Shown here: piece after piece, positions 1-10,140 of the stretch
Position numbering within the stretch: the stretch's first letter is position 1
Layout of the letters: each line of letters opens with the position of its first letter
Assembly (NCBI GenBank): GCA_025084515.1
Contig: JAJAGP010001350.1
Coordinates: 138,595-202,594 of the forward strand
DNA length: 64,000 nt
Direction: 5' to 3'
Source of the DNA: Ancistrus triradiatus
Taxonomy: Eukaryota > Chordata > Actinopteri > Siluriformes > Loricariidae
Translations under genes and position numbers: made by a program
The notes under the pieces: generated by a model
What the model was told of the DNA's origin: nothing
The model's input: only the letters and a program-made list of their open reading frames with translations
Databases searched by the model: none

Positions 1-527
1 TCACCCCTCTTCGGTTTAGGCTTGTGCCTTTAGTCTTTATGCACTGAAATTCCTTCAGATTCCTTGAATCGTTTAATGATATTATGCACTGTAGATGGAG
101 AAATATGGAAATCCCTTTGTTTAAAAATAGTTTTCAAAGATTTCAATCATTTTCTTACACTTCTGGTGATAAACTGGAGATCCTCTGATCATGTTTACTC
201 CTCAAAGACTCCGGCTTTCCTGGATGCTGCTTTTGTACCAAATCATGATTATAATCACCCATTTCAAATCACATCATTATTTAGTTATTACCTCATTACT
301 AGCTCTACATTTCCCCGTCCGAACTTTTTTTGGAATGTGTTGCAGGCCTGACATGCAGGAATGGATGCTTATTAACAAATTAAATTAAGTTGACCACAAA
401 AAATATGAAATATCTCAGGTTCATACTGTCTGCAATGAAACTTAAGTCCAAGGAAATGTAAGGAGCACTGAATGTATTTTCATTTGCATTTTCCATACCA
501 TCACAACTTTGTTCTGATTTGGAGTTG
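1..527 (-). mobile_element. Tc1-like DNA transposon remnant, 5' part (cut by window edge)
   Basis: Read on the minus strand, this begins with a terminal repeat near 527 (a degenerate form of the AATCAGAAAAAGTTGGGAC-type fish Tc1 end). It runs through the leader and into a stretch that in intact relatives encodes the N-terminal helix-turn-helix of the transposase. No open frame remains. The same family recurs at 1275-1743, 2655-3077 and 3632-3810. Family recognition is from memory of common fish repeats. Confidence 0.7.
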
Positions 528-599
528 GAATGACATTCTCTTAAATGTTTTGGCACAGAACATAAAGCCATAGAGCCAGTGTTATTTGTTTATATTTTG

Positions 600-1262
600 C
601 TTCAGATTATCGAAACTATTGATGTCTTACATATAACATTTAGGCTACCTAAGGAGGTTTGGGTCCCTTTTTGAGTCTTTGTCCTCCCAGAGTTTCCTTC
701 TTATAACACTTAGGGAGTTTTTCTTTGCCACTGCCCCCCTAGGATTGCTCAATTAGGGCTGTGGGCCTAGATAGTTGTGAAGCTGCTTTGAGACGATGGG
801 CCGTTACAAAAATTGTGACCCTCAGTTCCTTGGACTGTACCTTATGTAAGATCATGTCAGATGGTAAGTTGCTCTGGATAAGATCATTTACTTAGTGATG
901 TACATGTACCTTGTGGTTCTCTTTGTTTGGTTCAAACTAGGAACAGTTAATCATAAACCAGCATGTGCTGTTAGTTTAAACATACGTTCTGCTTCAGCCA
1001 AGTACATAGTATTTGAAGTAGCGAGTACTTCTTGGGAAGTGGTGCCATACGTGGACATGGATTAAAAAAAGAAAGTCAACAGGTACGGCCGTGCAAAACA
1101 AATTGTGTTATGAAAGTGGGTCACCAAGACACTTCATACAGCAAGTTTTGCATCAGATGCTCTGTGATATCCTCTTTAAGAATTAAATATATTCTCTTAA
1201 ATGTTTTGGCACAGAAGTAACACCACCTATAGCTTTATGTTCTTCATTGTATTATACTCTTC
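600..1262. repeat. Interspersed repeat tail plus locally duplicated block (copy 1)
   Basis: 640-810 resembles the 3' tail of a fish retroposon (a run around AGGGAGTTTTTC, then CTGCTTTGAGACGATG) that recurs at 4130-4312. Positions 820-1200 (opening with the GACCCTCAGTTCCTTGGACT motif) recur with clear similarity at 3190-3580, and the stretch around GTCAACAGGTAC recurs again near 3900. No gene is seen. Confidence 0.6.
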
Positions 1263-1274
1263 ATCATATCAAAA

Positions 1275-1743
1275 TTTGCAATCCGAAAAAAATGTGGGTG
1301 TTTCTTCCATTCCCTTTGACTTTTATTTCATTTCAAACAGTCTGAACCTGAGATATGTCATGTTTTTCTGGTCAACTTCATTTCATTTTTCTAATAAACA
1401 TCTATTCCTGCATTTCAGGCCTGCAGCACATTCCAAAAAAAAGTTGGGACAGGGGCAGTTTAGGGCTGGTAATGAGGTAAAACATAAAAAATTATGATGT
1501 GATTTCAGACAGGAGATTATAATCATGATCATGATTTGGTACAAAAGCAGCATCAACAGAAGGCTGAGTCTTTGAGGAGTAAAGATAGGCAGAGCATCTC
1601 CAGTTGATCAAGAAATGTGTAAGAAAATGATTGAAATGTTTAAAAACAATATTTTTAATGTTAACAATGCCCAAGGGAGCACTGCGTTTTTTTATATTTG
1701 CATTTTCCATACCGTCCCAAGTTTTGTCCCATTTGGGGTTGTA
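1275..1743 (+). mobile_element. Non-autonomous Tc1-like element with both ends
   Basis: The left end near 1275 and right end near 1743 are inverted, degenerate versions of the same terminal repeat. Between them are the leader and the first part of the transposase region (the GGTACAAAAGCAGCAT motif and a frame resembling EMFKNN), fused directly to the right end. It is an internally deleted, MITE-like copy with no transposase. Confidence 0.65.
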
Positions 1744-1872
1744 GATAATTATTAGTAGGTTCTATGCATTAGCTCAGTGTGGATTTAGCCCTGGAGCCAC
1801 AGTTCCATTAGAGACCTGTTATGACTCAAACAGTGACTGGAATAGACAGCGTGCTCATATGCAGTCGTACGT

Positions 1873-1878
1873 TTTATT
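1873..1878 (-). other. AATAAA polyadenylation signal of the RNase pseudogene
   Basis: AATAAA on the minus strand lies about 255 bases past the terminal stop of the ribonuclease pseudogene. That is a plausible 3' UTR length. Assignment is by position only. Confidence 0.4.
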
Positions 1879-2132
1879 TGCAATTAAAGCGGAAAGAAAT
1901 CATGAAACAAAAAACCATAATCAAACAGTACTTTCCTTTTTTTTAACACTTTAAGGACAGATTTTATACAGCGTCTAGATTCACATAACAGACGATGGGT
2001 TTCTGATTTATGTGAAGAAGCAGCCGGTCGACAGGTGACCTGACACAATGATCTGACTGTTAAGTGTCCAGACACGACCATGAAGAAACAAATAGACCTT
2101 ACGAGGTGGAAGAAGCTAGAAACAGCGTGCAG

Positions 2133-2567
2133 CTAACAAACATCACGGTTGTACTGAACCGGGAAACCCTGGACACAGGCCACCCTGATAAGCCGAGTTC
2201 TAATTTGACCAGCATACACACAGTTCGGGGGAACGGTATTGCGTCACAGCCTGCAGGTGATCACAGGGAAAGGGTTGTTGCTCAGACGCAAATTTCCCCC
2301 GGCAGGTGTGCCAGCCCTAAGACACACTGCTCTGACCTGGTCAGCATTGGACCTTACGAAGGTGTTCACGGGTTTGTACCTGTTCCCATCTGTAATGTTC
2401 CTTTCCCTGATCACATCAGTGCAGTGGACCACTCTCATAGTACTGTGAACATGCTGGCACAGGAAGTTCAGGTAACGAGGTCAGATGTTTGCAGGCTGTG
2501 AATCTGCAGGAGGGGCCAAGCAAAACAGCAAAAGCAAGAGCAGGCTGACGCAGCGAAGGGCCGTTAT
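2133..2567 (-). pseudogene. Ribonuclease A superfamily pseudogene (fish RNase/angiogenin-like)
   Basis: A full-length, frameshift-free reading of 145 codons on the minus strand matches the vertebrate RNase A fold. It shows a leucine-rich signal peptide (from codon 2), a QHV motif holding the first catalytic histidine, a YKPVNTFV segment with the catalytic lysine, an AVC segment, ITCRL, and a C-terminal TRLIRVAC...PVQY block. Known family facts: two histidines and one lysine are catalytic, and three disulphides are usual in fish members. Damage seen directly: the start codon is ATA (2567-2565); TGA stops lie at 2483-2481 and 2246-2244; the second catalytic histidine (PVHY in the family) is Gln; and the cysteine expected just before KPVNTF is Tyr. 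Both TGAs could come from CGA by one transition. A CAG splice-acceptor-like site lies just upstream, as in fish RNases with a 5' UTR intron. It sits alone between Tc1-like remnants and is almost certainly non-functional. Confidence 0.85.
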
Positions 2568-2654
2568 GGATTCTCTGATCTGAAACATCTGTATAAAATC
2601 AACATGTTACACAGAAGAACTGAAGAATTGTGTAAAGAACTATGTAAATTCCTT

Positions 2655-3077
2655 CCAGTCTTTCATTGAGGAACATATTTCTTAAACATTTCAATCATTT
2701 TCTTACATATTTGTTGATAAACTGGAGATCCCTTGCCCATCTTTGCTCCTCAAAAACTCAACCTTCTGTTGATGCTGCTTTTGTACCAAATCATGATTAT
2801 GATTATAATCACCTGTTTGAAATGACATCATTATTTAGATTTTTTAAATTCACTACTAGCTCTAAATAACCTCCGTCCCAACTTTTTTGGAATGTGTTGC
2901 AGGCCTGAAATGCAGGAATGGATGTTTAATATCGAATGAAATGAAGTTGACCAGAAAAAAACATGAAATGTCTTGGGTTCAGACCGTCTGCAATGAAATA
3001 GCAGTCAGAGTAAATCTAAGGAACACTGAAGTTTTTTATTTGCATTTTCCATACCGTCCCAACTTTTTCTGATTTGG
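2655..3077 (-). mobile_element. Tc1-like transposon remnant
   Basis: Same family and orientation as 1-527. The right terminal repeat ends near 3077, and the left part breaks off inside the transposase-start region (the GAGGAACATATTTCTTAAAC area). No coding capacity. Confidence 0.65.
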
Positions 3078-3189
3078 CCCCGATGTTTCTTCAGTAGGGT
3101 CGTTGGGTCTGTGCTGGTGGAATAGTTTAGGTACTGAACTACCAGAAGATAAAGTCCAAAGCACTGCCATGTTGCCAGTGCTGGACCCT

Positions 3190-3580
3190 TGAGTGACCCT
3201 CAGTTCCTTGGACTGTACCTCATGTAAGATCGTGTCAGGTGGTAAGTCGCTCTGGATAAGATCATTTACTTAGTGATGTAAATGTACCTTGTGATTTTCT
3301 CTGTCTGGTTCAAACTATGAACAGTTCATCAGAAACCAGCATGTGATGTTAGTTTAAATATACATTCTGGGGCTTATACAACTTCCTGGGGCTTAAAAAA
3401 GTCAACAGGTACACCCGTGCAAAACAAATTACAGGGAAGAACACTGGTGTGACAATGGGTCACCAAAAAACTTTGTACAGTAATTTGTGCATCCGATGCT
3501 CTGTGATTAAGAATTTCCTTTCTCAAAAATAAAAATATCTTCTTAAAGGTTTTGGCACAGAAGTAATGCCACAGCAGCAT
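3190..3580. repeat. Locally duplicated block (copy 2)
   Basis: Matches 820-1200 nearly base for base over long runs, for example CAGTTCCTTGGACTGTACCT and GATAAGATCATTTACTTAG, with scattered substitutions. A shorter third copy of its second half lies at 3835-4000. This indicates a local duplication now interrupted by Tc1-like insertions. Confidence 0.65.
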
Positions 3581-3631
3581 CTATATTCTTAAATATATTA
3601 TACTCTTCATCATATTGCATTCTCCTACATT

Positions 3632-3810
3632 TACAACCTGAATCAGAAAAAGTTGGGACGGCATGGAAAGTGCAAATAAAAAATTCATGTAGTGTTTCTT
3701 ACATTTCCTTTTATTTCACTCTTATGTAATTCCAGACAGTCTGAACCTGAGATATTTCATGTTTTTTTCTGGTCAAATGTATTTCATTTGCTACTAAACA
3801 TCCATTCAGC
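3632..3810 (+). mobile_element. Tc1-like terminal fragment
   Basis: Begins with the clearest copy of the terminal repeat in the region (AATCAGAAAAAGTTGGGACG) and continues about 170 bases into the leader before breaking off. No coding region. Confidence 0.65.
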
Positions 3811-3829
3811 TTATATATTCAGCTTTAGC

Positions 3830-4312
3830 AATTTAGGTTTTGATGTGGCAAGAACTTCTTAGGAAGTTGGGCGCCATAGGAGGTCATGGTTAAAAAAAAA
3901 AGTCAACAGGTACACCCGTGCAAAGCATAGTGTGGCATGAAAGTGGGTCAACAAGATACTTTATCAAGTAAGTCGAGCATCAGATGCTCTGGCATCCCTT
4001 TGAGGTTTCATTTCCTTATTTTGTTCAAATGTGTTCTCTCTATTAATTTGTTTATATGTACTCTCTGTTTAATTCAGCTGTTAAGCTTATTTGTTAGGTA
4101 ACTTTTAGTTTAATTCTTACATGTAACATCTAGGCTGCCCATGGAGGTTCAGGTCCTATCAAGGTTTCTTCATTATAACATTTAGGGAGTTTTTCCTTTC
4201 CTCTGCCAGTCGAGGTTTGCTCAGTTAGGGCTGTGTGCCTAGATAGGTGCTTAAGCTGTTTCGAGACAATGCTCCATTACAAAAAAGCATTACAGAAATA
4301 AACCTGACTTGA
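3830..4312. repeat. Third partial duplicate block and retroposon-like tail
   Basis: 3835-4000 repeats the part of the block seen at 1020-1165 and 3375-3520 (around GTCAACAGGTACACCCGTGC). 4130-4312 repeats the tail at 640-810 and ends in ATAAACCTGACTTGACCTG, a typical 3' end of a fish retroposon. Confidence 0.55.
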
Positions 4313-4889
4313 CCTGGTTTCTTCTGGCCGGCACTGGTTTGAACTGCGCAGTGTCGGTTTCATGCTGGGTTGGCTGGCAAGCACTGGTTTGTGTCAGAGA
4401 TCCAGCCAGCAGAAATACAACAAATCACCACTAACTATAGTTTGGTTGAAATATCATGATTTACTGCATTGCTGAATATTACCTCATGAGTTATGAGCGA
4501 TTTAGGAGCATTTATTTATTTTGTAAAAAACCAAAGGATTTTGTATATTTAGGTTTCTCATGTCAGAAAATGTTTTATAAACTGTTGCTGTGGTTAGCTA
4601 AAGATAAGGTCATTTGTATGATTTTCGCAAATGTAGTTGGAGTTGGATCTGGACCTCTTATTCTCAATAAAACACGTCCTGTTTCAAAAACGGAGTTAGA
4701 AAGGCTTTTTAAAGGAATACTTTAACTTTGTAACTAATTACATTTAGTAGCACGCACTTGTAGTCTTCTGCTTGACTGAAATATATAAGAAATACATGTT
4801 TTTAAAAATCAGATTAGTAGTACTTTTACTTAAGCACTTGCTCACTACTTCTGCCACCTCAACTGATAATGTTTGTAAACGCTGAGCGG
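4313..4889. other. Intergenic, nothing recognised
   Basis: No gene, tRNA or clear transposon was recognised. A short open frame (4456-4725) has no family resemblance and no supporting context. Confidence 0.5.
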
Positions 4890-5327
4890 CTCGAGGATCT
4901 GGCAACCCTGCTGCTCACGAGCTCCCAAGCTCTGTCATGATTCGTGACTGTTCTGGTTTTGTGAGCCCTCTTAGAACCCCGAGCAGACTCGAGAGCAGCC
5001 ATTTACGTGACAGGTCATGTGGTAGGCACGGGGGCACGACGCGCTGATGACGTCAACGGCGTGCGACGAGGCGTTCGGGACCAATCAGAAGTCCAGAACG
5101 GGCAGAGGACGCGCATCGGGCAGTGACGGTCCGACCTGGTTTTGTTGGTTTTGTGTTGCTGCAGAGCGTCCGGTTCGGAGGGGGTGTTTTGCATTAGAGC
5201 GAAGCGGCGCGTATGCCTGAATGGGTTTGACCGTCCCGTTTATCTCGTGCAAGCTACGCCACAAAACGCGCATCCAGACCATCCCGAAGCCGAGGTTGAG
5301 CGGTGTCGGATCGGGCCGAGCTGCACC
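4890..5327 (+). promoter_or_regulatory. GC-rich promoter/5' UTR region of the zinc-finger gene
   Basis: Base composition shifts abruptly to GC- and CpG-rich from about 4980 through exon 1, against an AT-rich background. There is a CRE-like TGACGTCA at about 5047-5054 (GATGACGTCAAC). No convincing TATA box was seen. This suggests a CpG-island promoter; the start site is not determined. Confidence 0.55.
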
Positions 5328-5521
5328 ATGAACTCGAAGCGTAACCACCCCGGAGACAGCGCAGCTGCTGCCGTAGGAAGGATGATGAGCGAGACCCACC
5401 GGAAAACGACCGCGAGCTCGTCGGCCAAGGCTGGCGCGAGAGCGGACCGGGGCGAGCAGCCGCGCGACAGGCACCCCATGTCCATGTCGTCGCTCCGCTC
5501 CCGACTCGGTCCCACTATCAG
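5328..5521 (+). CDS. Zinc-finger gene exon 1 (coding part)
   Basis: ATG at 5328 opens 64 codons plus two bases. The donor is CAG|GTATGG at 5521/5522 (phase 2), and the frame closes to Arg with the first base of exon 2. Confidence 0.8.
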
Positions 5522-8500
5522 GTATGGACAGGGTTTGAGTGGCACCAGATCACTGCGTGTGCATGGTGTTATGTGGTCCCCCCCGTACCCCCTTAAGTCA
5601 GAGGGCCATTAGATTTCTGGAGGGTCCTCATTACCAGCGCATAGCCGTGTTACGGTTCCACACATCCTAAAAGCAACTTGTGCAAAGTTTGGGTACTTGG
5701 GCACATTATAAAATACTAGTGGGTGAACTGGCAAGGTGCCAAAACCTTACCACTTACAGGGCGATGACCGAAACAGACGTTACCATGGTAATATAGTCTT
5801 GTTATGGTACTGTAATGTAAATATAAAGGGTATTTTCACGAGAAAAATGCATGCAAATGATACTTAAAGGGTTAGGATACGTAAAAATGTTCAATAATAA
5901 ATGTGAACCAGTTTATATAGTTATTGGTAACAAACAAAGCAGTACTACTTCCAATAGGACAGGGTCATACACTTAGGAACACCATTTACACCTTGGTACA
6001 AATAAGCAGCGGAACATCTTCCACACAAACACGAGGAATGTACACAACAAAAGTATCTAAACACATCACCCGAGTCAGAACAGCCTCGATTCCAAACGTG
6101 AGCCAACACTGAATGGCAGACTTAAACTCTTAACTCCCGCCTCTGCTCATGGATCCCGGCACTGATTGGTTTTGTTTCCTATTATACTTTATTCTGATTG
6201 AAGTGTTGATCGGAGGGACTTGTAGTACCTTATCATAAATGGTCTTGCACAACTTGCGTCGCCACGCATTCCTTTAATACGTGTGCGTTGAGATTCGTAA
6301 AATTGCTGTTGAATCTGTTTCCGGAAAACACGGCAGAATCTTTACTTATTTCTCCCCCGGTACTCGGGAGGTTCAGATTTATTTCAGTCATTTCTAATTT
6401 TAGTAATGGTTTCCATCGCTCAGGTCGGCTCTGTCCTCCGCCGTGGAGACTCTGCTTGGAGAGATCGCGGCTGTCATGTCGGAGACAGAGGACGAGCTGC
6501 TCTACAAGGAGCGGGAGAACGAGCGGCTGAAGGTGCGCCTGGACTCGTCGGAGCGCGAGCTGAAGACGCTCCAGGAGTGCCTGTGCAGCGCTCAGAAGCT
6601 CATCGACCAGCTGCAGGGTCCGTTCAACACCGTCCACCCTCCTCTCCCCCACATGACCGGGCAGCACGGATACGGCAACCCGGCGCAACCTTCCAACTCC
6701 GGCCGCTTGACGCACCGCGGGGCCGGCGACGCCCCCGACCCGCGCTGTTTCGCCAACAGTGAGGCGGAGCTGAGCGGCGCGCTTGGGGACGCCATACACG
6801 GCTTCGAGGCCAGGGACGACTTCAAGAGTTGCCACCTGTCCATCCAGGCGGACGGGACCGTCACCAATAGCTACTATGACCCGATGGCCGTGCACGCCAG
6901 TGGCATGTGCCACGAGGTCAACAGGACCGGTGAGTTTAGATCCCCACACACACCCAGACTTGTACAACCCAAATTCCAATGAAGTTGGGACGTTGTGTAA
7001 AACATAAATAAAAACAGAATACGATGATTTGCAAATCCCTTTCAACCCTTATCCAGTTGAATACACTACAAAGACAAGATATCTAATGTTCAAACGGATA
7101 AACTTTCTTGATTTTTGCAAATATTCATTAATTTTGAATGTGATGCCTGCAACACTTTCCAAAAAACTGGGACAGGGGCATGTTTACCACTGTGCTACAT
7201 CACCTTTCCTTTTAACAACACTCAGTAAGCATTTGGGAACTGAGGACATTAAATGTTGAAGCTTTATAGGTGGAATTCTTTCCATCCTTGCTTGATGTAC
7301 AACTTCAGTCGCTCAACAGTTCGGGGCTCTTCTTGGTGTCCTTCGACAGATCTTTGGTCTTGGCCATGGTTGACTTTGGAGTCTGACTTTTTGAGGGTGT
7401 GGACAGGTGTCTTTTATACAGATAACGAGGTCAAACAGGTGCCATTAATACAGGTAACGAGTGGAGGACAGAAGACCTTCTTAAAGTAGAAGTTACAGGT
7501 CTGTGAGAGCCAGAAATCTTGCTTGTTTGTGGGTGACCAAATACTTATTTTCCACCATGATGTCCAATTAAATTCTTAAAAAAATCATACAATGTGATTT
7601 CCTGGATGTTTTTCTCATTTTGTCTCTCATAGTTGAAGTGTAGCTATGATGAAAATTACAGACCTCTCTCGTCTTTCTAAGTAGGAGAACTTACACAATC
7701 AGTGGCTGACTAAATACTTTTTTGCCCCACTGTACCTTTCAGCATTAATGGTGCCTTCACAGATGTGCAAGTTACCCATGCCATGGGCACTAACACACCC
7801 CCATACCATCAGAGATGCTGGCTTTTGAATTTAGCGCTAATAACAATCCGGACAGTCCTTTTCCTCTTTGGCCCGGAGGACACGACGTCCATGATTTCCA
7901 AACACAGTTTGAAATGTGGACTCATCAGACCACAGGACACTTTTCCACTTTTGCATCAGTCCATCTCTGGAGAAGCCCAGAGAAGCGGGTGGTGTTTCTG
8001 CATGTTGCTCCATGGTAGAGTTTTAACTTGCACTTGTAGACAGAGTGACGATCTGTGTTCACTGACAGTGGTTTTCTGAAGTGTTCCTGAGCCCATGTGG
8101 TGATATCCCTTACAGAATGATGCCGGTTTTTAATGCAGTGCCCCCTGAGGCATCGAAGGTCACGGACATTCAGTGTTGGTTTTCGGCCGCTTACTTGCAG
8201 AGATTTCTCCAGATTCTCTGAATCTTATGATGATATTATGGACTGTAGATGAAGTCCCTAAATTCCTTGCTATTGCACGTTGAGAAGCGTTGTTTTTGAA
8301 CTGTTGGACTATTTGTGGGGATCCTCGCCCCATCCTTGCTTGTGAACGACTGAGATTTTCGGGGATGCTCCCTTTATACACAATCATGACACTTACCTGT
8401 TTCCAATTAACCTGGTCACCTGTGGAATGTTCCAAACAGGTGTTTTTTGGGCTTTCCTCAACTTTCCCAGTCTTCTGTTGCCCCTGTACCAACTGTTTTG

Positions 8501-9672
8501 GAACGTGTTGCAGGCATCAAATTCAAAATGAGTGAATATTTGCAAAAAAAACAATAAAGTTTATCTGTTTGAACATTACATATCTTGTCTTTGTAGTGTA
8601 TTCAATTGAATATGGGTTGAAAAGGATTAGCAAATCATCGTATTCTGGTTTTATTTAACTTCATTGGAGTTGGGGTTGTATAATAACATCCATGTTTTCT
8701 GTTCCAGGTGAGATGGGTGACAGACGACTGTCTCACCCGACCTCCCAATCTCCTTACGGGATAAAGGAGGAGCAGGGTCAGACGGCAGCGCCAGTACGAG
8801 TCCGGGGTGACACCGATCACCCCGGGCAGAGTGAGTGCGACCAGGGCTACATCCCTGCGGTCGAGGAAGAGGGCGGCTCCCGCGGCCGTCGCCACGGCGC
8901 CAAACCCGCGCCCCCATCTGGTTCGCACAACGGCCCCTCCTCCTCCTCAGCGAGCCCGTCTGCACAAAATCTGCGCCCGACCGCCAGGATGGCGACGCCA
9001 AGCTCGTCCAGGGCTAATCCCGTCACGACCGACGTCTCCCCTGACGGCCCCAGGAGGCGGCGGCCCCCGTCGGAGCTGATGGGCGAGGTGGCGGGCGAGC
9101 GTCCTCACCTGTGCCTCGAGTGCGGCAAGACATTCCGGCTGCTGTCGAGCCTGAAGAAGCACCTGCGCATCCACACAGGCGAGAAGCCGTACCCGTGCAG
9201 TGTGTGCGGCCGGCGCTTCCGCGAGTCGGGTGCGCTCAAGACGCACCTGCGCATCCACACGGGCGAGAAGCCGTACGCCTGCGGCGAGTGCGGTGCCCGC
9301 TTCCGGCACCTGGATGGCCTGCGCAAGCACGGGCGCACCCACACGGGCGAGAAGCCCTATGCCTGCGGGGTGTGCGGCAAGCGCCTCAGCCGCCTGCAGC
9401 ACCTCAAGCACCACCAGCGCATCCACACCGGCGAGCGGCCCTGCCGGTGCCCGCTGTGCCAGCGCTCGTTCACGGACGCCGCCGGCTTGAGGAAGCACCT
9501 GCTCAGCGTGCACCAGGGAGACCCCGGCATCGAGGAGGCCCACGAGAGGCTGGGGGGCGGAGACGTAGGCGAGGAGGAACTGCAGGGCTCCGTCGAGGAC
9601 GAGGAGATGAGGTTCGGCATGTGGGGGGAGGAGGAGCGCGAGGAGGCCGAGCCCGCCGTTGACTGCGTCTAG
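5328..9672 (+). CDS. Coiled-coil C2H2 zinc-finger protein, 3 exons, about 554 aa
   Basis: Joined exons 5328-5521, 6424-6929 and 8708-9672 give 1665 nt including TAG, open throughout, with phases matching at both junctions (2 and 1). Layout: a Ser/Ala-rich N-terminus (1-65); a predicted coiled coil at about 83-128 (ETEDELLYKERENERLK region, rich in Glu/Lys/Leu); a low-complexity linker; five tandem C2H2 fingers at about 367-502, each in the C-x2-C-x12-H-x3/4-H pattern with TGEKPY/TGERP linkers between them; and an acidic C-terminal tail rich in Glu. By family it is probably a nuclear sequence-specific DNA-binding regulator, and the coiled coil suggests dimerisation. The start is the first ATG in frame after the GC-rich leader. 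Teleosts have many such proteins with this N-terminal exon type, so I give no symbol. Exon structure is firm; function is inferred from family. Confidence 0.85.
5895..6200. repeat. Unclassified dispersed repeat, copy A (zinc-finger intron 1)
   Basis: A stretch starting around GAACCAGTTTATATAGTTAT and passing through ACTTAGGA, GGTACAAATA, CGAGTCAGAACAGCCTC and CCTGCCTCTGCTC-like motifs matches 60740-61010 in the same order and orientation, with small gaps. It has no coding potential. I do not recognise the family. Confidence 0.6.
6424..6929 (+). CDS. Zinc-finger gene exon 2 (coiled coil)
   Basis: The acceptor TCGCTCAG|G ends at 6423. The frame runs to the donor ACCG|GTGAGT at 6929/6930 (phase 1). 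It encodes the Glu/Lys-rich heptad-like segment and a hydrophilic linker. The long open frames on the opposite strand are shadows of its GC-rich codon use. Confidence 0.85.
7328..7735 (-). mobile_element. Nested fragment of a second Tc1-like family
   Basis: From about 7328 the sequence switches to the family found at 15728-17275 and 44545-45696. The frame for its first transposase codons (minus strand, near 7365) and the whole leader are present. It ends at 7735 with the terminal CTGACTAAATACTTTTTTGC...CACTGTA. It replaced an internal part of the host Tc1 element. Confidence 0.75.
8160..8492 (-). pseudogene. Transposase N-terminal fragment (Tc1 family)
   Basis: About 110 aa, containing the paired-type helix-turn-helix signature of Tc1 transposases (SRSQARMGRGSPQIVQQFKN, then an SSTVHNI-like recognition helix). 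No DDE catalytic part follows in frame, because the element is internally disrupted from about 7330 to 8160. Confidence 0.7.
8708..9672 (+). CDS. Zinc-finger gene exon 3 (five C2H2 fingers, stop)
   Basis: The acceptor TCTGTTCCAG|G ends at 8707, and Gly is completed from phase 1. It encodes a Ser/Pro-rich stretch, five fingers (first Cys pair near 9112-9123, last His near 9513), a Glu-rich tail and TAG at 9670-9672. Only 27 bases separate the transposon end from the exon. Confidence 0.9.
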
Positions 9673-10140
9673 AGGGTCCAAGGAGGCGTAGATCCAGAGG
9701 CGGTGCAAGGATTTTCAGTTGGCCCTTTTGTGCTCTGTGGTTGTGGGATACCAGGCGAGACTGGACGTTTTGAAGGTCCACAGTCGGACTTGACGCAGCT
9801 CTCCTGAACGGTTGTGAATTTGAATTCTGAGCAAATGAAACAAACTCTTAATGGATTCACCCGATGTAGCTCTACGAGAACGCGAGACATTACAGATGGA
9901 GTACGAAGAGCTACACCTTGTTTTTACCAGTATTATATCCAAACGAAGGACTATTCTACCTGGGATAAACGAGTAGGGGGGACTAATACTTATGGTTCCT
10001 TTGCTTGTAGTAACACGGGGGTCACTGTGATCTGCTCGCGTTTTCCCCGGCGATTGACTTCCCACTTGGCTCTCCGTTGTAATTAGTGATATAATGGATG
10101 TTTAGGCTGTACAGGAATAAAAGGCGTCTTGTTCGATTAG
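9673..10140 (+). other. 3' UTR of the zinc-finger gene with AATAAA at 10116
   Basis: The first AATAAA in sense orientation after the stop is at 10116-10121, giving a 3' UTR of about 460 bases. No competing gene signal was seen. The cleavage site is not determined. Confidence 0.5.

Larger units (their letters stand above)
6963..8680 (-). mobile_element. Tc1-like transposon filling zinc-finger intron 2
   Basis: The left end TACAACCCAAATTCCAATGA (6963) and right end (TTCATTGGAGTTGGGGTTGTA, reading out to 8680) are inverted copies with extended inverted similarity (about 200 bases), flanked by TA as expected for Tc1/mariner. The transposase region lies on the minus strand. 8160-8492 reads as its N-terminal helix-turn-helix part (SRSQARMGRGSPQIVQQF, then VHNII). 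The reading is short, and the rest is broken and interrupted by a nested Tc1 fragment, so the copy is dead. Confidence 0.85.

Noticed and set aside
2064..2501. 145-aa plus-strand frame
   Set aside because: Antisense to the ribonuclease pseudogene; no family resemblance.
6233..7045. 270-aa minus-strand frame
   Set aside because: Antisense shadow of GC-rich zinc-finger exon 2, which has matching splice phases and a coiled coil on the plus strand.
8947..9708. 253-aa minus-strand frame and other frames over the finger exon
   Set aside because: Shadows of the C2H2 exon; the plus-strand frame has five canonical fingers.
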